DNA of 64,000 nucleotides from Corythucha ciliata (lineage: Eukaryota > Arthropoda > Insecta > Hemiptera > Tingidae): the NCBI GenBank assembly GCA_038030265.1, contig CM075938.1:43517189-43581188 (forward strand). Direction: 5' to 3'. Shown here piece after piece: positions 55,856-64,000 of this stretch. The number at the start of each line of letters is the position of its first letter. The first letter of the stretch is position 1. The notes under the pieces are model-generated. The model did no database searches. It was not told the origin of the DNA and was given only the letters and a program-made list of their open reading frames with translations. Made by a program: the position numbers and the translations under genes.

Positions 55856-58800
55856 AGGGGTGTTCGCTCGCCTGCAGCTAGCTCTGGTGTGGGACCCTGT
55901 CCCGCAGAAAATGTCTGGCGATCTCAGAAGTGTCATCTCCTGGATCATAAAAAACGTTCTGTGCAGGTGCCAGACACGATCAAATGACCCGGATTTTTCA
56001 TACGGTGGGCTCCCGGATTATTATTATTATTTCGGTGCAGTCTATTTTCTTCACGAGGTCCTTCAGGCTTTCAAGAAGTACCCTGTATTGAAAGAAGTAC
56101 CTTTTAGGGTCCTTTCGAGAACAGCAAAGGAACACAGGACCATGAGCTGAAAAGAAATACCGTCCTTCCAAAAGAAGAACCTCTGGTCACCGTAACTATA
56201 AGGGACATAAATCTTTACTTCTTTTGAATTTGAAGAATATTGTTCTGACTTTCGTTTGAAGGCGAGGCTTGTTAGGCTCACCAAACTTGGAATTATTCTT
56301 TTTTTATTCAAGCAAATGAGATGTCAAAACAGTAACATTATACCTTCGTGAAGATGGTAACGTCAAAGCTCTGCTACTAGAGTACGTAATAATGCAGGAG
56401 GAAAAGATCACGATCACAAGGGTTGTAAGCAGTGAAAGGGAAAGGTTCTCTCTGAAAGAAATGTATTTAAATTTTAGATGATGCCCCCTACTCAAGATGC
56501 TTGACTGAGTTGGTGATATGGGTGGTGTGGGGCGGGTAGACTTTGAGGGCCAAGCACCCAAAGAGGATTTCAAGCAGCTAATCCTTCTTTCCTTGTTAGT
56601 AACTTTTAGTTTATACTATTAAGTTTCTTGGACAACTGAGTTGGTTAGAAGGAGATAGGAAAAGGAATCTAGCCTAGGGAAGGTCGTTCCTGGGAGAAGT
56701 TCACGTATTGTTACAACTTCACTCTCACACAAGTATAAAGTGTGTGCAGAGGGGGGGGGGCTACCTCCTCATCCTTTTAGCGGAGAACTAAAGAAGTAAC
56801 AAACAAATAGGATAAAGAGTGAGCTCAGGCTTTAAAATTTGTCTTATTTCTAACTTTTGCATTTTTTTTTTATTTTATTTTTTTTCAGTGAGTGACACAT
56901 AAAGCGCAAAATGCGAAGGAGTAGTGGTCGAAAGGAGTGAAAAGTTAATTGCCTTTCGTCGGATTCATTCCCTCCACTCGGAAACGCCTACCATATTGGG
57001 TGTCCTGTGACCACGACCCTAAGTTTCATCAATCAATCAGTCCTGACTTTCATAAATCCCTAGGGAACGGCAGGGGAGGGTAGATGTCGCTCTAATAAAA
57101 GGGTTAGACTGAAAGGATTAGTGGATCAGACTCATTCAGCCCTGTTCTGATTTTACTGATGTAATTTATCAGCTTAATAGATATAATTTCATTCATACAT
57201 TTTTTCGTGTTTTATTGTTCGTGTGAGATGAACTTTCCATACCATTTGTTTTCGTTCTTGAATCAATAATAAAACGTGTCCCGAAAAATGAAACAACCAT
57301 TGATAACAGGAAACTGCAACGGCCAATTAATCGAGATAAACCTCTTCTAAAGTGAGATAAATTGTCAGCTTTTCAAAATTTATTGAATGTCGCCCTCAGT
57401 ATAACATCGTTGGTCTTCCATACCACCTAAATTACACTAAATAATGTTCTACCCTTCAAATTCTCTTCGCGCATGCCCTGATTATAAACTGTAACGATCA
57501 CTTCTCCACCCTTTCCAATCAAGCTCAAAAAACAACATGGGCGAATTAGTTTACAATTAAGTTCCATCCCTGTAGGGGTTTGAACGAGAATTATTGTTTT
57601 TCAGACCCCCTCCCCGCAGGATAACACTAATTGTTATTTAAGGTTACCCAAATAAACAATGATTAAGCAACAGAGAGGAAATAAAATTCCATTAAAAGAA
57701 AAAAAAATGGGGAAAAAGGAAAAACCAGGCACTCTATTAGCAAGGAGAAAAAACAAGAGTGGGTCGAGATGAAAATGGTTCACACTCGCTACTTTTTCCC
57801 TCTGCAGTTGGTCTACTTTTAAGATTCCTTTATTTCGTGCCTTTTCTTGCCAGTATAAAAAGATTTACTGGAGCTAAATTTTAATTGCGTTATATACGGC
57901 GGGTGGTGTTGGAAAGAAGTGGCAAAAAAAAACATGGGGAAGGTATGGCGTCCTGGCTGAACGTGCTGGAAAAGCCTTAAAAGAGCGCGGGTGGTTAAAA
58001 GAAACAACAGGCTTTTTTCCTTCTTACTGTGAAATTCTATTATTTATTCTGAGAGGAGAGTTTTCTTGAGTTGGAGGTGCAATCGAGCTCTACCTGCGTT
58101 GTTTTTCGCGTGGCCCTCTTTCTATTAAACATTTTTTTCTCTCTCTCTTTTAAAACTATTCAGAGGGGAAATTAGAAATTCTTCAACTTGCTTTTAATTA
58201 AAAGTATAAAAAAAGTGAAAAATTATTTGAATTTTTGGAATTCTCGACGACACAAAACATGTTTTTTTTTTTTTTTTTTTTTAAGATTAGAAAAGCGAAA
58301 TTCGGAAAACGAGCCACCTCCATCACTACATCATGGCCATAAAACCTGTAACTAACCGAACCGGTAAATTGAATAAACATAAACATCCCACGGGAAGCTC
58401 AAAGCAAATGTTTGTTTCACAGAGGTCCTCGCGTGAAACACTCACTTACGCGTTTTCCATTTCCACAAAAATCTGCCCCGGGGTGGTTCATTTCCACCCG
58501 TCCTTTCTTAATGAGGAACTATTACACTTTTTTTTATTGGCCTAATCGAAAGAGGGGACAAAATTAGGAAAAACGGTGTGCTTCGTTTATTTTTGCGATA
58601 AGCACAGGATTTGTAATGATTGTTTAAAAAGTTCCAATTTTGGGGTTCTGATAAAACAGGGAGCCATGATAGTGCGAGGGGTGGAGCCATGCTTGTGACG
58701 TAACTCACTACCAAACAACTCTCCGGTGTCGGGGCTAGATGCCTTTGTATGGTTTATATTTTTGTGCCTTTGTGGTACATATTTATTTTTCTCGAGAATT

Positions 58801-59818
58801 TTTTGTTTTACTGAAAATGGTTAAGGAATAAAAGAGGCACGTAGACGACCTTTTCCCTGCACTGGTGGGTAATAGATAGAATAGTTCTCGTTGGTTTTGT
58901 TATTGTTTTTGCTTGCCGTGATTTTCTCTGCACGAACTGATGACTCCTCATTTCAACATGCATTAATGTGAAAATGTTACAACAGAATGTTGATGCGAAT
59001 TAACGAATCAATTAATCACTGTGAAATGAGCGACTACAAAGGGAATTACAAAAAGTACTTTGTGCCAATGTGCAAGAGCACAACGGTGAAAAACACCTGA
59101 AAAGATGTTTGTCAGAACCTCTATGGGTGAGAAAATTAGGCAAAAATGGTTCATGCGCCAAGGAGGGTATTCCATCTGCCGCTTCCGAAAACCCCATAGG
59201 TATTACTGTTGGTATGATCATTTTGACGTAAAGGCACGTTTACATGTTTCAATAATGCTATCATAGATTCGATGAAATTGAAACGTATTCATATATCTTC
59301 CGTGGACTTGCTCCATTAAATTTCCGATTAAATGTGATCCCCGACCCATTCAATAATAACCTATTATTGCTTGGAGCAATGAGATTGAACTGCGTCCCCA
59401 AGTATTATTCTTGAGTTATTTTTCACAATTAATTCATCAAAAGTTTCACGAATGCGTGATTATTACATGATTGAAGTAGACGTTAAACTGAAATAAAAGT
59501 GTCAAAATGCTCAAGTAATCAAACTTTGCCTTCCTTGTTGCTACCGGTTGCTACAGATGTCTTGCGTTCAGACTCAGTTATTCATGTACTTCGCGCAGAA
59601 GGAAACATACTTTGAAAACTACCACCTAATCGAAATGTTTCGATCTGAACACAGAACTAGTTTGAAGCAAACGACAAATCCTTTATTAGCCCTTTTTGGC
59701 TTATTATTTCTCAATAATAAGTCTTTGTAATCGTATCGCAAAAAATTTTTTTTGACCCCCCCTCAAAATTTGTAGTTTTACGTTTCAAAGTGCGTAGAAT
59801 CCAAATCTGCAATAAAAA
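55856..59818. other. No gene recognised
   Basis: Unique-looking sequence. A 96-codon frame at 55,860-56,150 (FLHEVLQAFKKYPVLKEVPF) is mildly protein-like but unassigned. G-run near 56,752 and T-run near 58,262. Confidence 0.35.
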
Positions 59819-59819
59819 A

Positions 59820-60123
59820 AAATGTCCGTCCGCCGTCCGGGCCATATCTTGCCCTAGGATTTCTCGAAAAAACTCGTTCTTTCGCACATAGACTCCATTT
59901 GGGGTCTAGTTGGTCCTAACATCTGATCAGTTTGATCAAATAACCTCCTTGGGTTTTATGGGCCAAAAGCGGGTCCAAAATGGGGATTTTCAAAGGATTT
60001 GGGGTCATAGGGGTGTGGAGTGTCGATTTTCATGTAATTTCAAGCCGAATTTGACTACATCCATGAATAATAAACCCACAGTCGAAATAATAAGGCATTG
60101 TTCGATAATTCGCAGCGTTTTTA
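59820..60123. repeat. Dispersed repeat, copy 2 of 2
   Basis: Direct-orientation relative of 8707-9000 with an extra ~25 bases (GTCGAAATAATAAGGCATTG) near its right end. Preceded by an A-run. Confidence 0.8.
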
Positions 60124-60439
60124 CTACCGAAATCATAGAACGTTTGAGTTCCGAAACGAGTGTCGGAGTGTTTAGTAGATAGTTACGTTGCACGAGAAGG
60201 TTATGATAGGAATAACCGTATGCGCTTTAAAAGTAACCCGCTTCTTATCAGCAATTTAAAACTGAGTTTTTAAATTAAATACAGTTCTGTTAATTTTTTC
60301 ATAGGTATTTCTGAGTGAAATAAGCCTATTACGACGCTATGGAAGTGATGGAAACTTCAAATTCGAATACCCGATAGTTCCTCATTGAATAATATATAAC
60401 AGAAGAAGACGTGCATATAACTGGAAAAATTAAACGTTG

Positions 60440-61380
60440 CCAAGAAAAAAAACTATGAATAAATCGCCCGGAATCGATTGCATTCACTATACATATACAA
60501 TGCTATGCTCAATCACTTAGGCCTGGATCGGGGGAAATCAGCACTTATAGCAATATACAACGCACCTTCTTTTCCTCCAACAAATTTATCGATGCTGAAG
60601 ATAACATAAAATCACTCCCCACAAAAACCAGGAAAGGACCCCAGTTTGGCTCAATCGAACTGTCCCCATTGCTTTGCCTTCATGTGCATCTAAGAAGTAA
60701 GAAATAATTTTAAAACTGAGTATGTGGTGTGTTTTCTATAGAGAACTCCTAGGCACTGTCAGACAGACACCTTGGCTTCAGGAAAAATTATGAGTCCTTT
60801 TTGAACAGTTTGGTCGTCTTACATACTTATCTTATATACTTATTATATCTTATATACTTATCCTCATTACTAAAGTTAAACTTGCTCTAACGGATAACAA
60901 TGTCCTATTACGTAGTAGTGTTCCTCGACTTCTCAAACTCATTCAACAATGTATCAGTGAAATTACTAGGCGATAAAATTATGACGTGTAAATTCGCCCT
61001 CCCCCGAATTAGGTATTCAATGTTAAGGGTTGGCAATATTGGATCAAAGGGAAGGTTCTTCCCGCTGCTTGTACTGTGCAGTCAGTCGCTTTTAAGACAT
61101 CGGCGGTGGAGTACTGTTGGTGGTTTAGAGAAGCCTCAGCCTAAAACAGTGCTCAACACCGAAATTTAAAACCATTTAAATAAAAACAGTTTTTCTTAAC
61201 ACTAACCGTGTTAATTTATCATTCAATAGTATCCTGAAACTCATTAGATAACGTGTAGTAACAGAGAGGATATAGTAAAATGTAGGGTCCACGATGAAGT
61301 AGGATTCGAACTGCCGCGAGGTGGAGTTAGTAGCCCGGATCTATTCAACCTGTAGGTACACCACTGACTTCAAAGAAATA
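60440..61380 (+). pseudogene. Decayed non-LTR reverse transcriptase relic
   Basis: Ordered RT motifs appear in shifting frames with stops: NKSPGIDCIHY (60,458), LIAIYNAP (near 60,545), KPGKDPSLAQS (60,625), LGFRKNYES (near 60,768), motif A VVVFLDFSNSFNNV (60,914) and motif B' LPRGGVSSPDLFNL (near 61,311). Motif C (YADD) was not found. The order and spacing match a LINE RT domain. It is unrelated at sequence level to LINE A or B and much older. Transcription or function is very unlikely. Confidence 0.75.
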
Positions 61381-61483
61381 ATTATAACTGCCTCTGCCTA
61401 ATATTTTCAATGCGTGGTCTATTGCTACGGCTAAAACACTAAAAGCATTCAGGTGTAAAAATTGTCTTCCTCACGTTTTTTTT

Positions 61484-61560
61484 TTCCTTTAGGTTTTATT
61501 TCCCAAAACCGGGCTTTTTCCTCCATTAGACCATCTTCAGTGGTCCTGAGTCCAAATGAT
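61484..61560 (-). mobile_element. Penelope-like 3'-end motif (minus strand)
   Basis: On the minus strand the sequence reads CCACTGAAGATGGTCTAATG, then GCCCGGTTTTGGGAAATAAAAC. This resembles the CTGAAGATGG...CCGGTTTTG...AATAAA block found near ends of Penelope-like elements. The spot where GACCGAAAC is expected is altered. No Penelope RT recognised nearby. Confidence 0.4.
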
Positions 61561-61919
61561 GTGCAAAGGCACGCGTCCGAATTTGAAATCATGGACTAAA
61601 AGCATTCAACGAACCTGAAAAAGTATACCTGGAGTGAAAATCTCTAGGCGAAATTTACTCGAAAACCGGTCAAGTCGAGTCTCGCGCAATGTGGACGGGT
61701 GTCTCCAATCCAAAAAACACGTTGCGCGAGCTATCTGGTGTTGGTTTTGTAGCGTGCGTCAAGTGTTTCATCCTTTGTGGTTTCGAAGAGTGTGGAAGCG
61801 CCTTTCCTGTCGCCGGGGATAAGTGATGAAAAATTAGTGAATGGAGCGTAGAGTTTAATTTCGGTTGTCGGTGACCGGGAAAAACATAAGTTTGTTGTTG
61901 TGTATAAGTACACGAGGGG

Positions 61920-62239
61920 TCAGTGACAGACCTAAACCTCAATGGTGTAATGTATACAATGCTCGCTTCGCAACCCAGTGGGCCTGGGTTCGAATCCGCA
62001 TCCATTGCCCATTGCACTATAAGGCATGCGGTGAGCTGTGACACGGCACACTCGGCTTCGTGTGGGCGCCTTACCAGCGGTGTGCGTTCAACAAACCGCG
62101 CACCGACCGAAACGCCGCAGTTTACTAGCGTGTGAAGTGCACAGTTAGATAGATGGGTATGACGTAGGATCCCACTAGTGGCCTTGGCGTCGCGGGACTC
62201 GGCTTGGCCGGGAAGGGCACTCCCCGAAAAAAAAAAAAA
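61920..62239 (+). mobile_element. tRNA-derived SINE with poly-A tail
   Basis: Head: A-box-like TGGTGTAATGTATACAATGC (61,943) and a B-box GGTTCGAATCC (61,987-61,997). The body contains GGTGAGCTGTGACACGGC, GCACCGACCGAAACGCC and TGGCCTTGGCGTCGC. Tail of 13 A at 62,227-62,239. Pol III transcription from the internal A/B boxes is the norm for this class. A headless relative is at 33,308-33,472. Confidence 0.75.
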
Positions 62240-62244
62240 TACTA

Positions 62245-63150
62245 TAGCATTTTTCTCATTTTAGACACCATTTAGCTATTTCTTTTTTACTTCCAGACAT
62301 GAATAAGCGCTTTTTATCACTTTTCCAACAAAGTTGTCTTTAAATTCGAAGCCCTCAAATTCATGTTTTCTCAATTTTGTCTCTGAATGATCGATTTTTC
62401 TTAATTTTAGCTGCAGATTAGCGCTTTGTCTCAATGTTTTAGTCGCGATTTCAGATTTTTTTCTTAATTTTATCTACGAATGAGCGTTTTGTCAATTTTA
62501 GCTCCAAATGAGCGCTTTTCTCAATGTCATATCCATGAATTAGTTATATCCATCAATTGTACCCCAAATCAGCGACAAATTAGCAATTTTGTCACTTTTA
62601 GCTGCGAATTAGTGTTTACGCTGAATATAATTTTCTCAACTTTAGCGACGAACTAGCGATTTCTTCAGCTTCCGGTTATAAATTGGCGCTTTTCCTCAAT
62701 TTGAATTGTGGATTAGGTATTATTCTCTATTTAGGCCTCGGAGCTGTCTCCAGAAGCCATGAATTCGCGTTTTCTCATTTTTAGACAGGAAGTAGCGCTT
62801 TTCTCAGTGTTAACAGCGAATTTGAGCTTTTTGTCGGTTTCAGTCGTGAATTAGCAATTTATCCCAACATCAGCGGTGTATCAGCGATTTTTTTTTTTTT
62901 TTTTAAGCTCTTTTTGTCAATACGAGCTGTGAATGTTCGAGTTGTAACGTGAAATGCAGTTTTTTTCTCAATTTTAGCCTCGTATAAGCGGGTGTTTTTG
63001 ATTATGCCCAGAATTACAGTTTCCCCCGGTGGTAGCTGCTAATAAACGGTTTCTCAATTTCAGACTCGAATTTGCGATTTATCTCAATTTTTACTGGGAT
63101 TGAGCGTTTTTTAAACGTGTGAAGTGGCTTTCAGATACCACAAATCGGTG
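62245..63150. repeat. P1-class degenerate array (T-rich orientation), longest
   Basis: Around 900 bp of imperfect units, TTTTCTCAATTTTAGCTGC followed by GAATTAGCG, period about 30. Includes an 18-T expansion near 62,889. Confidence 0.8.
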
Positions 63151-63536
63151 TATTTTTAGCCTGGTAAGGACCGGCAGAAACTGTGCACTATTCCCAATTT
63201 ATGAAGTGGATTTCGTTCTATTCTTTCTTGGGCAGGGACGGAAAAGAAATTGTTATAAAAATTTGCCCATTTAAGCCCTCGCGTTTTCGGCTGAAGTCAC
63301 CATTTCTTAGACAAACAAAAGAATAGGGTTTCTCTTCAATATCACTTGTTTAGACCTGCAAAATTCGAACAGGCCTTGTGGTCTTAACATGTTAAAAACC
63401 ACTAAAACCTCATTCAAAGGTATGTCCTTTGAATGAAACTGATTATGCACGCCTACCAAAGTAACAAAAAATATCGCTCCGGCACATGGATGACGCGACG
63501 GATAGAGTAGGTATACATTTCGCTACTACTAAAATT
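63151..63536. other. No recognisable feature
   Basis: Transition between the P1 array and the possible element at the window end. No gene seen. Confidence 0.4.
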
Positions 63537-64000
63537 ACACTGAGAAAAATATCGGGCCAAAAAACCGCTAAGTTTAGCCGTTTTTACACCGCACAAAATT
63601 TGCAGTTGTGTCGATGCGGTATTGTTGGTTGTGTGCCTTTTCTACGGCTGGCCGAATAGGTTAGCGTTGCTTACACTACTAATTTTCGTTAGTCGTGTGT
63701 ACGCTGCTACCCAAAACACGACTGCTTAGGCAGTGTTAGTGTTTTAGACAGTTAACCAAGCCGTGTAAGCAACGTACCGGTAGATGTGTTACACTGCTAT
63801 CTTGGATTTTATTACTCCTGGGTCTGTAACATCAAACCACTAACACAGCCACACGACACGACCTTGTTGGTCATGTTAAGACTGCATGGACTGCTGTATC
63901 TTCACAGCACTCGCAGCTGCGTACATCTTGTACGCTCAGCCGTGTTTACGTCGTAAGCGGGGACCTGTTAACATCGCTATCTCAGCCATACCCTAGTTGC
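63537..64000. mobile_element. Possible DNA-transposon end, runs off the window
   Basis: From CACTGAGAAAAATATCGG onward the composition changes to less AT-rich. Short motifs recur in both orientations (GTTGCTTACAC near 63,668 and GTGTAAGCAACG near 63,762; GTGTTAGTG, TTACACTGC, CACTAACAC). This resembles a subterminal region. The other end is outside the window, so the call is tentative. Confidence 0.3.

Noticed and set aside
61987..61997. GGTTCGAATCC as part of a genuine tRNA gene
   Set aside because: The acceptor and D arms do not form, and the sequence continues into a SINE body with a poly-A tail.

Overview
This looks like non-coding, transposon-rich nuclear DNA from a metazoan, most likely an arthropod and possibly an insect. 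It is AT-rich, has long poly-A/T and microsatellite tracts, shows no operon-like gene packing, and carries I/Jockey-group non-LTR retrotransposons with RNase H and CX2CX7HX4C tails, a tRNA-derived SINE and many MITEs. The species cannot be named from the sequence. No complete, recognisable host gene is present. The best host-gene hint is a core-promoter-like block followed by a signal-peptide-like first exon (14,946-15,231).

Layout. 0-3.1 kb holds a palindromic MITE pair and degenerate short-period arrays. 3.1-4.05 kb is a frameshifted coding-like remnant of unknown identity. 4-9 kb is mostly featureless, with one TAA-flanked MITE, a CRE-like cluster and one member of a dispersed repeat pair. 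9.1-11 kb has a hAT-like MITE, part of which lies in a 0.3 kb segment repeated 1.4 kb downstream. 11.6-13.9 kb is an internally deleted LINE (element A): 5'UTR, gag-like ORF1, then only the Cys-rich tail of ORF2. 16.5-28.4 kb carries several MITEs, degenerate arrays, a perfect 34-bp inverted-repeat element and a tandem array of hairpin units each followed by a T-run (27.4-27.97 kb). 32-34.8 kb holds arrays, another hAT-like MITE and SINE pieces. 36.9-38.35 kb is a 1.46 kb DNA transposon with subterminal repeats. 38.75-43.86 kb is a 5'-truncated LINE (element B) whose RT-RNase H body is tandemly duplicated. 47.4-55.9 kb is dominated by short-period arrays. 60.4-61.6 kb holds a decayed RT relic and a Penelope-like 3'-end motif. 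61.9-62.2 kb is a SINE, and the window ends in another array and the edge of a possible transposon.

The most distinctive signal is a set of highly degenerate arrays with a ~29-31 bp period in three sequence classes. P1 contains AATTCGCGGCTAAAATTGAG-like units, P2 contains GAGCCAAAACACGAAATTGG-like units, and P3 contains CGAAACTTGCAATTTCGC-like units. They occur at more than ten places on both strands and cover several kilobases. Two MITEs interrupt such arrays, and the array periodicity shows the empty site and the TAA target duplication. The other item worth testing is the 27.4-27.97 kb hairpin array. All assignments are by eye; no database search was possible.
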